From contig NZ_JAFBBO010000001.1 of NCBI RefSeq assembly GCF_016907235.1, positions 3,472,001 through 3,536,000 on the forward strand: a stretch of DNA of 64,000 nucleotides. Reading direction: 5' to 3'. Position 1 is the first letter of the stretch, and each line of letters begins with the position of its first letter. This stretch comes from Oerskovia jenensis. GTDB lineage: Bacteria > Actinomycetota > Actinomycetes > Actinomycetales > Cellulomonadaceae. The position numbers and the translations under genes were made by a program. The notes beneath the pieces were generated by a model, which had not been told where the DNA came from, searched no databases, and saw only the letters and a program-made list of their open reading frames with translations. Shown piece after piece: positions 55,654-64,000 of the stretch.

Positions 55654-56784
55654 ATGGCACGGAGCCGTGTGCTGAGCATCATCGACCTGACGGATCAGGA
55701 GATCGAGGCGTGGCGGGCGCTCGCAGCCCGCTCCGCCGAGCCCAACCCGTACTTCGAGCCCGAGATGCTGGTGCCCGCAGTGCGGGAGCTGAGCGGTGGG
55801 TCGGAGCTGCGGCTTCTGGTCGTCGACGGGGACGTCAGCGGGGCCGAGCCCGGCGGCTGGTGGGCCGCGCTCCCGTTCGAGATGGTCCCGGGCGACAAGC
55901 ACTGGCCGTGGCGGCACGCCTCGACCGGGTCGGACTTCCTGGCGCTGTACTGCCCGCTGGGCACGCCGCTGGTCGACGGTGCGCGCGTCGACGAGGCCGT
56001 CGACGCGCTGGTCGACGCGTTCCACGAGCGACGCCGCGAGCTCGGGCAGGCGATCGACCTGCACCTGCTGGTGCAGGACGGGCGGGTCGGCCTGCGGCTC
56101 GAAGAGGTGTGCCGGGAGCGAGGCGTCCCCGTGCACACGTGGGGTGGCGACCCCCGCGGAGCGGTCCGGTTCGACGAGGGGGAGTCCGGGAGCTGGGCCG
56201 AGCGCATGCCTCGCGGCAAGTCGCTCGCGCGCGGCCGCCGGCGCCTCGAGCGCGCGGTGGGCGAGACGCTGGTCCTGGAGGACCGGGGCGACGACCCCGA
56301 GATCGCGAAGGCGTTCCTCGACTTCGAGCAGCAGGGGTGGAAGGGCGACGCGTCGCGCGGCGGCATGGGGTTCAGGAGCCGTCGTGGCGGGCAGGAGTGG
56401 TTCACGCAGATGCTCGCGGGCTTCGCCGAGACCGGGCGGGCGCACGTGTTCGCTCTCGTCGCCGGAGGGGTGCTGCTGCACATGGCGGTGATCGTGTGCA
56501 CGGGGTCCACGGCGTTCGGCTACTTCGACGTGTACAGCGAGGAGTGGGCCCGGTACGGACCGGGCGCGATCGGGCGCATGATGGCGTTGTCGTGGCTCGA
56601 CGAGAACTCGGACGTCGCGGTGTTCGACAGCTCGATGAACCCCTCGCTGTACAAGGACGCGACGGACCTGTTCCCCGACCGGCTCACGATGGTCTCGTCG
56701 ACCGTCGTCACGGGGGGCGTCGTCGCACGCCTGACCATGCGGGTCATGCGCGCCGCCGCGCGCGTGGTGCGGCGCTTCCGATGA
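55654..56784 (+). CDS. BioF2/CelD-type GNAT acyltransferase 3
   Basis: This 376-residue paralogue of the genes at 41618, 43194 and 56781 has AEPNPYFEPEMLVP near residue 30, FEQQGWKGDASRGG, FDVYSEEWARYGPGAIGR and DSSMNPSLYKDATDLFPDR. It has no signal peptide. AGAGGG lies upstream of the ATG. The stop overlaps the next ATG (ATGA). Confidence 0.82.
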   Translation: MARSRVLSIIDLTDQEIEAWRALAARSAEPNPYFEPEMLVPAVRELSGGSELRLLVVDGDVSGAEPGGWWAALPFEMVPGDKHWPWRHASTGSDFLALYCPLGTPLVDGARVDEAVDALVDAFHERRRELGQAIDLHLLVQDGRVGLRLEEVCRERGVPVHTWGGDPRGAVRFDEGESGSWAERMPRGKSLARGRRRLERAVGETLVLEDRGDDPEIAKAFLDFEQQGWKGDASRGGMGFRSRRGGQEWFTQMLAGFAETGRAHVFALVAGGVLLHMAVIVCTGSTAFGYFDVYSEEWARYGPGAIGRMMALSWLDENSDVAVFDSSMNPSLYKDATDLFPDRLTMVSSTVVTGGVVARLTMRVMRAAARVVRRFR

Positions 56785-57995
56785 CGACCTTTGCGGGTGC
56801 CCCGGGCAAGGCCCGGGCGACGGGGACTGGTGTGACGAGCAGGATCGTGCGCGTGGCCGACCTGGGCGCCGACGACCTCGCGGCCTGGCAGCGCCTCGCG
56901 GACTCCTCGCTCGAACCCAACCCCTACTTCGAGCCCGCCGTCCTGGGCGCGGCCGCGCGCGGGATGGGGGGCGGACGCGCGGTCAGGGCGCTCGTCGTGG
57001 CCGACGGGTCGGGCTGGCTCGCGTTCCTCCCGTTCGAGACGGTGGGCCGGAACCGGTTGTGGCCCGCGCGGCACGCGAGCCTCGACGGGCCGTTCGTCGA
57101 ACGGTTCGCGGCGCTGCGCGCACCGCTCGTGGACGCGGCCCGCCCGCGGCTGGCGGTCGCGTCGCTGGTCGCGGCGCTCCATGCCCGACGGCGAGCGCTC
57201 GGCCAGGCGGTCGACCTCCCGTTGCTGAGGGCGTCCGGGGAGACGACGACGCTGCTGCTGGACGCCTTCGCCCGTGCCGGGATGCCGGTGCGCGAGTGGG
57301 ACCGGATCTCGCGCGGGGCGTTCGTGCCGGGGCCGGGGCAGGTGCTGGCGCCGGTGCCAGGGGCGGGCCAAGAGGCGGGCGACGTGCTCGGTCCGCAGCT
57401 GTCCGCCTCGCGGCGCAAGAACCTCCGGCGCGGGCGGCGACACCTCGTCGAGGATCTCGGGCAGGAGCTGCGGATCGTCGACGCGACCGCAGAGCCGGGG
57501 ATAGTCGACCAGTTCCTCGACCTGGAGGCCGCGGGCTGGAAGGGCGACCGGGCCAAGGGAGGGGAGGCCCGGCGCGTGGTGCCCGGCGCTGCGGAGTGGT
57601 TCGCGGGACTGGTCGAGACGTACCGCGAGCGCGGTGAGGCGCACGTGCTGCGGGTCGGCCCGCCCGTGGCGCCCGTGTACCTCGCGGTGCGCGTCCGACG
57701 CGACGGTGTGGTCTTCTCGATCTCCGACGCCTACGACCCGGCCTGGTCGGCGCACTCACCCGGGGCGTGGGGGCGGCTGCTCGGGATGCGCCTGCTCGCC
57801 GAGATGCCCGGGACGGTTCTGGTCGACAGCTGCATCGACCCGCGCCGGTACCCCGACGAGACGCTGCTCTACCCCGACCGCGTGGACCTCGTCTCGGTCA
57901 CGTGCGCCGTGGGGAGCTGGCCGTCGCGGGTGCTGCTGTCGGCGATCGTGGCGGCGGGGCAGGCCCGTAGGTGGGTGCGGGGGCTGCGGGGCTGA
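56781..57995 (+). CDS. BioF2/CelD-type GNAT acyltransferase 4
   Basis: This 404-residue protein is translationally coupled to acyltransferase 3. It has LEPNPYFEPAVLG near residue 45, LEAAGWKGDRAKGG, SDAYDPAWSAHSPGAWGR and DSCIDPRRYPDETLLYPDR. It contains an extra Gly/Pro-rich insertion (about residues 178-205) absent from paralogue 3. It is the last gene of the polysaccharide locus. Confidence 0.82.
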   Translation: MTTFAGAPGKARATGTGVTSRIVRVADLGADDLAAWQRLADSSLEPNPYFEPAVLGAAARGMGGGRAVRALVVADGSGWLAFLPFETVGRNRLWPARHASLDGPFVERFAALRAPLVDAARPRLAVASLVAALHARRRALGQAVDLPLLRASGETTTLLLDAFARAGMPVREWDRISRGAFVPGPGQVLAPVPGAGQEAGDVLGPQLSASRRKNLRRGRRHLVEDLGQELRIVDATAEPGIVDQFLDLEAAGWKGDRAKGGEARRVVPGAAEWFAGLVETYRERGEAHVLRVGPPVAPVYLAVRVRRDGVVFSISDAYDPAWSAHSPGAWGRLLGMRLLAEMPGTVLVDSCIDPRRYPDETLLYPDRVDLVSVTCAVGSWPSRVLLSAIVAAGQARRWVRGLRG

Positions 57996-58255
57996 GGGGC
58001 ACCCGGGGCGCGTTGGTGCTGCCGACGAGCGGGTGCGTGAGGGCACGGGTGAAGTGTCAGCCGGCCGTGGGTCGCGCGTCGGATGCCTCGGGGACCTCGG
58101 TGCTACCTTCATGCCACCATCGTGGGCTGTGAGGATGCTGTGAGCCAGGTTGGGGCCTGCCCGTAGAGGGCGGCTACGCGTTCTAGGAGCGCGGAACATG
58201 CTGTTCCTCGTGGAACGGCTCGATGACCGTTTGAGGATCACAGGAGGTCTGGCGG
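57996..58255. other. Intergenic region at the edge of the polysaccharide locus
   Basis: A weak copy of the shared element (CGGGTGAAGTG, about 58047-58057) is followed by TACCTT (58104-58109). The spacing is 55 bp rather than 42-45. Only very short ORFs occur here. CAGGAGGT at 58241 is a strong SD for the next gene. Confidence 0.4.
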
Positions 58256-58690
58256 GTGTTCACAGCGACGGTGGTCCGCGGATGGCTTGCGCTCGTCGGC
58301 GTAACGGGGGGCCTTCTGTGGGTCCTCGTCGCTGCCGCCATCATCTTCGAAGAACCTTCCCCCAGCCTTGATGACGTGATTCTCGGATCGATCATCGCGG
58401 CAGGCGGGATCCTCTTCACCCTTCGCGTCTGCCTCGCCGGGGCCTGGAGGCGTGAGGAGGGAGTCCTTGTGCGAAACGTTCTGTCGAGCACGTTCTTCGG
58501 CGCCGGGAGTCAGGTCATGACGCGCACGGAGTTCCATCCCGTGCTGCCCGTGCAGTTCAGCTACATCTATCTTGTCGACGCTGACGGGGTAGAGCTTCGC
58601 CTCGACACTCTTGCTCGGCCGAGTGTCCTGGAGGAGAGAAGACCGATCCAGCCGGGACGTGAGGCGGTGATCCGTTCCTGGCTCCGATGA
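58256..58690 (+). CDS. Small membrane protein with PH-like domain
   Basis: This 144-residue protein has two N-terminal membrane segments (about residues 8-30 and 40-62). A beta-rich domain follows, with REEGVLVRNVLSSTFFGAGS and VQFSYIYLVDADGVELRLDT, resembling the bacterial PH domain of small actinobacterial membrane proteins. The GTG has an excellent SD (CAGGAGGT, 7 bp). The GC content is clearly below that of the polysaccharide genes. Its stop overlaps a possible ATG of the next gene. The function is unknown. Confidence 0.68.
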   Translation: MFTATVVRGWLALVGVTGGLLWVLVAAAIIFEEPSPSLDDVILGSIIAAGGILFTLRVCLAGAWRREEGVLVRNVLSSTFFGAGSQVMTRTEFHPVLPVQFSYIYLVDADGVELRLDTLARPSVLEERRPIQPGREAVIRSWLR

Positions 58691-59169
58691 GGCCAGGCAG
58701 CCATCTGTCCGGCTCGCATGTTCCGATGAACACGAAGGGTACGTGGGTGAACCCAAGAAAAGACTCAGGATCCTCGTTCAGCCGAAAGAGGCTTCTGGTG
58801 GCATTCGAAGCCGCCTTCGAGCACGGGCTGCTCGTGATAGCCAGCCTGGACAGCGAAGCGGCTCACGAGACGTTCGATCCGCTGGAGGAAGCTGCTCACC
58901 TTGACTACGACTCTCTGTATGTGCCTGTGAGAGTTGCCGTCGACGGGCTGGTGAAGGTGCTTGTCTTCGAGGAGAAGGCTCCGCGCGGCTTGACGGCCGG
59001 CCTGTCGCTCGTCTTCGACGGTCGTTTCGAGGCCGGCTACGGGGTGGTTGAGCTCGAGGATGCCTCGGACAGCATTCGAGCTCGAGTGAGTGTCGAGGAG
59101 GACGGCCCCCCGCACGTGCGCGTCTACCGAGACGATGCTGCTGCGGAGATAGTGGTCGTGCTCGGGTGA
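58687..59169 (+). CDS. Hypothetical protein
   Basis: This is up to 160 residues if the ATG at 58687 (ATGA overlap) is used. A GTG at 58747 (VNPRKDSG) is a likely alternative start and gives 140 residues. The core LLVAFEAAFEHGLLVIASLD and VFDGRFEAGYGVVELEDASD is acidic and predicted alpha/beta. No domain is recognised and there is no signal peptide. It sits in a low-GC group of orphan genes. Confidence 0.6.
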   Translation: MRPGSHLSGSHVPMNTKGTWVNPRKDSGSSFSRKRLLVAFEAAFEHGLLVIASLDSEAAHETFDPLEEAAHLDYDSLYVPVRVAVDGLVKVLVFEEKAPRGLTAGLSLVFDGRFEAGYGVVELEDASDSIRARVSVEEDGPPHVRVYRDDAAAEIVVVLG

Positions 59170-59367
59170 GTGGAGTCGTCATGCTGTCATGTCGATCGTC
59201 CCCGTCCCCGGTGGCAACGTCACCGCCCGCGCCGGCCCGCGGGGCGCCATCGGCGGTGTCGACGCTGCGTGCAGCGCGTTCTGTACGGAGAGACCTGCTG
59301 GGCATCTTCGCGCGGCCGTAGGCTGCCGGTGGCAGCGACGGAGAGCGAGGCAGAAGCGAGGAGTCGC

Positions 59368-59670
59368 ATGGACTTTGCGGATGAACTATCGCTCCTCCCT
59401 GGCGTGGAGTCGGTGTGGGTCTCGGTCAAGGGCGAGGAAGAGACCCTGGCCATCAACTTCGACGACGACCCCCAGAACGAGCGAATGATCGACGTTCTAC
59501 GTGTCACCAGCGGTGAGGTTGCTCGCGTGCTGATCTCTGACGTGAGCATCCGGGTCGGCAACGATGAACTGCGCCAGATCGTTCGGGCGGTCGCCGCAGG
59601 GGAGTACCGAACCGGCGACGGGTGCATTCATGTGCGTCTCCCGGACGGGACGGTGCAGAGCCATTGTTGA
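59368..59670 (+). CDS. Hypothetical protein (100 aa)
   Basis: The ATG has GAGGAG 5 bp upstream. The peptide, MDFADELSLLPGVESVWVSV then KGEEETLAINFDDDPQNERM, is acidic and soluble. It has no recognised domain. The frame is open upstream to 59170, but the Arg-rich extension there looks like read-through of non-coding DNA. Confidence 0.55.
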   Translation: MDFADELSLLPGVESVWVSVKGEEETLAINFDDDPQNERMIDVLRVTSGEVARVLISDVSIRVGNDELRQIVRAVAAGEYRTGDGCIHVRLPDGTVQSHC

Positions 59671-59804
59671 CCCGTCGGGTGAGGCTTGCGGATTCGGTGC
59701 CCCGCTCGGCGGATCCGCTAGGTGTTCCGCCAAGAAGATTCAGAGCAGGGCGGAATCGGTGCTCGAAGACGTTCGAGATCTATGCAGATCGGAAGTCGGG
59801 GGGG

Positions 59805-60293
59805 GTGTTGGTGCTGTTGAAAAGGCTGTCAAATCGCTTGGTGTTCGGTGCGATCGCGTCCTCGACGGTCTTGACGAGTTGCGTGCCCGCTTCCCATCCG
59901 TCCCCGGCTCCCCTCGGGGTTCGGATCGACGGCGGGGTTCTCCGGGTCATCATCCCGGACTGCCCCGGAGAGGGTTTTACCGAGGCGAGCGTCACGCCGA
60001 TCGACGCAGAGTTGTCACTGCCCGAGGCGTGGACGGGAGGGGGGATCGTGGTCGACCTTGACGGCTCAGTGGCGCTGAGCCCGTCGGACTGGACGAGTGT
60101 CACGGGGAGCTACGACGGTCTCGAGTGGTTCGATGTCGTATTTCGCGGACCCAAGAGATCGGCGGCAACTGTGGTGGATGATCTGGACGAGGTCCACGGG
60201 CTGCCCGAAGGGGTCTACCGGGTGGACGACCTGAAGAACATGAGCATGGCCGAGTACCGAGAGTACCTTCGGGAGGAGTTCCCTTGTCCTTGA
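59805..60293 (+). CDS. Hypothetical lipoprotein
   Basis: This 162-residue protein has a lipoprotein signal: basic LLKRLSNRL, a hydrophobic stretch, and lipobox LTSC (Cys near residue 26), so it is probably membrane-anchored outside the cell. The mature part contains PLGVRIDGGVLRVIIPDCPG and YREYLREEFPCP, with no recognised domain. GTG codons at 59805 and 59811 are both possible. Its 3' end overlaps the next predicted start. Confidence 0.6.
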   Translation: MLVLLKRLSNRLVFGAIASSTVLTSCVPASHPSPAPLGVRIDGGVLRVIIPDCPGEGFTEASVTPIDAELSLPEAWTGGGIVVDLDGSVALSPSDWTSVTGSYDGLEWFDVVFRGPKRSAATVVDDLDEVHGLPEGVYRVDDLKNMSMAEYREYLREEFPCP

Positions 60294-60826
60294 GGCCGCC
60301 GGTTCGCGGCGTAGTGCGTAGTCGCGGCCCCGGTGGACCTGCTGCAATGGTCGCCGTGAACACAGAACCAGCAGACGCGGCACTGGTCTTGCTCGTGCCA
60401 GGAATCATGGCGGAGCATCCCGACATCCTGTGGCGCTTTGACGACGTCTCCGACGGTTTCCGCGTCGCTCTGTGGTCCGCACGAGACCCCGAGCGGACGG
60501 CGAGCGTGCGGGTGCACCGTGGCGGGGAGGTCTTCGTCCTGGTATTCGGTCCCTACCTGGGGCCGACGTTCGCGTACGTCGAGGAGGACAAGCCGGACGA
60601 GCTGCGCGCACGACTCGCGACCGCGGTGGCCGCAGTGCGCGGTCCGAGCCGACTCGTCCTGACCTTCGCCGGCGACAAGTGCACGTCGTGCGAGCTCGTG
60701 CTCGCGGCGGGCTCGCCTGAGGAGGTCAGCGACGGCACGAGGGGCGACCATCTCGCGAGGATGCTCGCCTGGCGCCTGCTCCGCCGCCAGGTGAGACGAG
60801 AGACCCTCGAGCTCGATCGGATCTAG
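60284..60826 (+). CDS. Hypothetical protein
   Basis: This has 180 residues from a TTG at 60284 with a strong SD (GGGAGGAG) inside the preceding gene. The ATG at 60347 (MVAVNTEPADAALVLLVPGI) is an alternative giving 159 residues. The core has FGPYLGPTFAYVEEDKPDEL and FAGDKCTSCELVLAAGSPEE. No family is recognised. It is the last gene before mfd. Confidence 0.6.
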   Translation: MSLRPPVRGVVRSRGPGGPAAMVAVNTEPADAALVLLVPGIMAEHPDILWRFDDVSDGFRVALWSARDPERTASVRVHRGGEVFVLVFGPYLGPTFAYVEEDKPDELRARLATAVAAVRGPSRLVLTFAGDKCTSCELVLAAGSPEEVSDGTRGDHLARMLAWRLLRRQVRRETLELDRI

Positions 60827-61080
60827 CGGCGCCGGGCGCCCGTCCGTCGGAGCGACCGCACAGGGCGTGCGCGCTCCGCGAAACCACCGCGCCCCCTGTC
60901 ACCCCCTCGGCGTAGCCTGGTGCTCGTACCCTCAGCCCGGACCGTCTGACCTCGGTCCGGGCCGCTCGTGCTGTTCCGGCGCGCCCGCGCCTCGCTGCGG
61001 GTCGCGTCGAATGACGTCCACACCTGCCCGGGCCTGCGCCCGTGGACGCCCGCCTGCCGATCGGTGACTCGAAGGAACTC
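60827..61080 (+). promoter_or_regulatory. mfd upstream region with leader hairpin
   Basis: A TAGCCT -10-like box (60913-60918) would give a leader of about 160 nt. It contains a perfect 9-bp stem, CCCGGACCG/CGGTCCGGG (60936-60944 with 60953-60961), and ends with GAAGGAA as the mfd SD. No coding sequence is seen. Confidence 0.4.
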
Positions 61081-64000
61081 ATGAACCTCACCGGAATCCT
61101 GCCCGCCCTCCTGGCCGACCCGACCGCGCGCGCGGTCGTCGAGCACGTGCGCCTGCGGGGCGCGGTCGACGTCGTCGGGCCGGTGGGCGTGCGTCCGCCG
61201 TTGCTCGCCGCGATGGCGGGGGCGACCGCGACCGGGGACGCCGCCGGGGCCGCGCAGGGAGAGCCTGCCCAGGGCTCCCGCCCCCTCGTCGTGGTGACCG
61301 CGACGGGTCGTGAGGCCGACGAGCTCGCCGCGAGCGTGCGCGCCTACCTGCCCGACGAACTGGGTGACCTGGTCGCGGTCCTGCCCGCGTGGGAGACGCT
61401 GCCGCACGAGCGTCTGTCGCCGCGCAGCGACACGGTCGCCAAGCGGCTCGCGGTGTTCCGCCGCCTCGCGCACCCGACCAGCGAGATCAGCCAGTCGGGC
61501 CCGGTACGCGTCCTCGTCATGCCGGTGCGCGCGCTGCTCCAGCCGGTCGTCGAGGGCCTGGGGGACCTGGAGCCCGTCGAGCTCAGCACGGGCGAGACGG
61601 CCGACCTCACGGACGTCGCCGAGCGCCTGAGCGCGGCGGCCTACCAGCGCGTGGACATGGTCGAGCGGCGCGGCGAGTTCGCGGTGCGCGGCGGCATCCT
61701 CGATGTCTTCCCCCCGACCGAGGACCACCCGCTGCGCGTCGAGTTCTGGGGTGACGAGGTCACCGAGATCCGCTGGTTCGCGGTCGCGGACCAGCGCAGC
61801 CTCGAGATCGCGGACCACGGCGTGTGGGCGCCGCCGTGCCGCGAGATCCTCCTGACGGACGCGGTGCGCGCCCGCGCGGCGGAGCTGATCGAGACGCTGC
61901 CCGGCGCGACCGACATGCTCGACAAGCTCGCCGCCGGCATCGCCGTGGAGGGCATGGAGTCCCTCGCCCCGGTCCTCGTCGACCGCATGCTGCCCGTCCT
62001 GGACCTCGTCCCCGACGACGCCCTGCTGATCGTCAACGACCCCGAGCGCGTGCGCCGCCGCGCGCACGACCTCGTCGCGACGACCGAGGAGTTCCTCGCC
62101 GCCGCCTGGACCGGTGCGGCCGCAGGCGGCTCGACCCCGATCAACCTCTCGGCCGCGTCGTTCGAGACGTTCGCCGACGTCCACGACGTCGCCGAGCGTC
62201 GCGGCCTCGGGTGGTGGACGCTCAGCCCGTTCGGCCTGGATGAGGGCACAGGGCCCGACGGCGAAGCGCACCCGGGCGAGGCGCTCCCGGGAGGCGAGGG
62301 TCCGACGTCGGGCATGGGCACGGACGGCGTGACCACCTTCACCGTGCCGGCGCGCAACGTCGAGTCCTACCGGGGGGACGTCGAGCGCGCGCTCGACGAC
62401 CTGCGCTCGCTCCAGCACGCCGGCTGGCGCCTGGTCCTGACGACCGAGGGCCACGGCCCCGCCCGACGCATGACCGAGCAGCTCTCCGCGGTCGACACCG
62501 CAGCGCGCCTCGTCGCGTCGATCGACACCGAGCCCGAGGGCGGCGTCGTGCTCGTGACACCCGCGCCCGTGGGGCCGGGCTTCGTCGCGCCCGACCTGAA
62601 GCTCGCGGTGTTCAGCGAGTCGGACCTCACGGGACGCCAGGGGTCGAGCACGCGCGACATGCGCAAGATGCCCTCGCGGCGGCGCAACGTCGTCGACCCC
62701 CTCGCGCTGCGCGCGGGCGACTACGTGGTGCACGAGCAGCACGGCGTGGGGAAGTTCGTCGAGCTCGTGCAGCGCACGCTCGGCACGGGCGGCAACGCCG
62801 CGACGCGCGAGTACCTCGTGATCGAGTACGCGAGCAGCAAGCGCGGCCAGCCGGGCGACCGCCTGTTCGTGCCGTCCGACCAGCTCGACCAGGTCACCAA
62901 GTACACGGGCGGCGAGTCGCCCAGCCTGAACAAGATGGGCGGCTCGGACTGGGCCAAGACCAAGAGCCAGGCGCGCAAGCACGTCAAGGAGATCGCGGGC
63001 GAGCTCATCCGCCTCTACAGCGCGCGCATGGCCACGCAGGGGCATGCGTTCGGCCCCGACACCCCGTGGCAGCGCGAGCTCGAGGACGCGTTCGCGTACG
63101 TCGAGACGCCCGACCAGCTCGTCACGATCGACGAGGTCAAGGCCGACATGGAGAAGCCGGTCCCCATGGACCGGCTCGTGTGCGGCGACGTCGGGTACGG
63201 CAAGACCGAGATCGCGGTCCGCGCGGCGTTCAAGGCCGTGCAGGACGGCAAGCAGGTCGCGGTCCTCGTGCCCACGACGCTCCTGGTCCAGCAGCACTTC
63301 CAGACGTTCGCGGACCGCTACTCTGCGTTCCCCGTGACGGTCAAGGCGCTCTCGCGCTTCCAGACCGAGGCCGAGTCCAAGGAGACGGTCGAGGGGCTCA
63401 AGGACGGGTCGGTCGACGTCGTGATCGGCACGCACCGCATCATCTCGGGGTCGATCAAGTTCAAGGACCTGGGCCTGGTCATCATCGACGAGGAGCAGCG
63501 GTTCGGCGTCGAGCACAAGGAGACGCTCAAGCAGCTCCGGACCAACGTCGACGTGCTCGCGATGAGCGCGACCCCCATCCCGCGCACGCTCGAGATGGCC
63601 GTCACGGGCATCCGCGAGATGTCGACACTCGCGACCCCGCCCGAGGAGCGCCACCCCGTGCTCACGTACGTGGGCGCGTACGAGGAGAAGCAGATCTCTG
63701 CGTCGATCCGCCGCGAGCTGCTGCGCGAGGGCCAGGTGTTCTACGTGCACAACAAGGTCGAGACGATCGACCGCACGGCCCAGCGCCTGCGCGAGCTCGT
63801 CCCCGAGGCCCGCATCGGCGTCGCGCACGGCAAGATGGGCGAGGCCCAGCTCGACCAGACGATCACGGCGTTCTGGGAGAAGGAGCTCGACGTCCTGGTC
63901 TGCACCACGATCATCGAGACCGGCCTCGACATCTCCAACGCCAACACCCTCATCCTGGAGCGCGCCGACATGCTGGGCCTGTCCCAGCTCCACCAGCTCC
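61081..64000 (+). CDS. mfd: Transcription-repair coupling factor (5' part)
   Basis: Mfd displaces RNA polymerase stalled at DNA damage and recruits UvrA. The 973 codons visible start [20 protein letters not shown] and include the UvrB-like N-terminal module ([20 protein letters not shown]). The RNA polymerase-interacting domain follows ([20 protein letters not shown]). The helicase has Walker A in [17 protein letters not shown], motif [11 protein letters not shown] and [14 protein letters not shown]. The frame is open to base 64000, so the C-terminus lies outside the window. Confidence 0.97.
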   Translation, partial: MNLTGILPALLADPTARAVVEHVRLRGAVDVVGPVGVRPPLLAAMAGATATGDAAGAAQGEPAQGSRPLVVVTATGREADELAASVRAYLPDELGDLVAVLPAWETLPHERLSPRSDTVAKRLAVFRRLAHPTSEISQSGPVRVLVMPVRALLQPVVEGLGDLEPVELSTGETADLTDVAERLSAAAYQRVDMVERRGEFAVRGGILDVFPPTEDHPLRVEFWGDEVTEIRWFAVADQRSLEIADHGVWAPPCREILLTDAVRARAAELIETLPGATDMLDKLAAGIAVEGMESLAPVLVDRMLPVLDLVPDDALLIVNDPERVRRRAHDLVATTEEFLAAAWTGAAAGGSTPINLSAASFETFADVHDVAERRGLGWWTLSPFGLDEGTGPDGEAHPGEALPGGEGPTSGMGTDGVTTFTVPARNVESYRGDVERALDDLRSLQHAGWRLVLTTEGHGPARRMTEQLSAVDTAARLVASIDTEPEGGVVLVTPAPVGPGFVAPDLKLAVFSESDLTGRQGSSTRDMRKMPSRRRNVVDPLALRAGDYVVHEQHGVGKFVELVQRTLGTGGNAATREYLVIEYASSKRGQPGDRLFVPSDQLDQVTKYTGGESPSLNKMGGSDWAKTKSQARKHVKEIAGELIRLYSARMATQGHAFGPDTPWQRELEDAFAYVETPDQLVTIDEVKADMEKPVPMDRLVCGDVGYGKTEIAVRAAFKAVQDGKQVAVLVPTTLLVQQHFQTFADRYSAFPVTVKALSRFQTEAESKETVEGLKDGSVDVVIGTHRIISGSIKFKDLGLVIIDEEQRFGVEHKETLKQLRTNVDVLAMSATPIPRTLEMAVTGIREMSTLATPPEERHPVLTYVGAYEEKQISASIRRELLREGQVFYVHNKVETIDRTAQRLRELVPEARIGVAHGKMGEAQLDQTITAFWEKELDVLVCTTIIETGLDISNANTLILERADMLGLSQLHQL

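Noticed and set aside
59170-59367. N-terminal extension of the 100-aa protein, or a separate ~99-aa gene at 59189
   Set aside because: The translations are Arg/Cys-rich with no SD, whereas a good SD precedes the ATG at 59368.

Overview
The window is chromosomal DNA from a high-GC Gram-positive bacterium. The very GC-rich third codon positions, the frequent GTG starts and the gene order metG-tatD-rpfB-like-rsmA-ispE followed by tRNA-Gln-glmU-prs-rplY-pth and, later, mfd all point to an actinobacterium. Within that phylum I infer order Micrococcales (Cellulomonas, Cellulosimicrobium or Oerskovia-like). This placement is inference; no 16S rRNA or other diagnostic marker is present.

Region 1 (1-21.4 kb) is conserved housekeeping. 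It holds a 3' gene fragment, methionyl-tRNA synthetase (metG), a TatD nuclease, three tandem DUF348/G5 cell-wall muralytic proteins at the usual rpfB position, rsmA/ksgA, ispE, an ABC-F ATPase, a MarR regulator, a NatAB-like ABC exporter, a TetR regulator, tRNA-Gln, glmU, prs, a SIMPL-domain protein, a GPP34 protein, ribosomal protein bL25 and peptidyl-tRNA hydrolase.

Region 2 (21.5-58.0 kb) is a large surface-polysaccharide locus that separates pth from mfd. It carries eleven glycosyltransferase genes (one a GT4-GT2 fusion), a Wzz/BY-kinase-like co-polymerase with a degenerate Walker A, a Wzy/O-antigen-ligase-like membrane protein, a Wzm/Wzt ABC exporter whose ATPase has a C-terminal binding domain, a NodB deacetylase, a small-molecule-kinase-like protein, a nucleotidyltransferase-like protein, four paralogous BioF2/CelD-type acyltransferases, a PAP2 phosphatase, a secreted 1470-aa protein with three 304-residue Ig-like plus LamG units, and a membrane-anchored 1113-aa glycoside hydrolase. 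Most genes overlap by 4 bp (ATGA or GTGA) within runs. Several promoters between divergent runs share a GGGTGAA-type element about 42-45 bp upstream of a TAnnnT -10 box, which suggests a common regulator.

Region 3 (58.1-60.8 kb) has visibly lower GC and mixed codon use. It holds five small orphan genes on one strand: a PH-like membrane protein, a lipoprotein and three unknowns. Region 4 (61.1-64.0 kb) is the 5' part of mfd, cut by the window end.

Taken together, the locus encodes synthesis, modification (acylation, deacetylation, possible phosphorylation), export and extracellular processing of one or more cell-surface polysaccharides. No initiating phosphoglycosyltransferase, Wzx flippase or nucleotide-sugar pathway genes are visible, so those functions must lie elsewhere. 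I saw no transposase, integrase, CRISPR array or rRNA gene.
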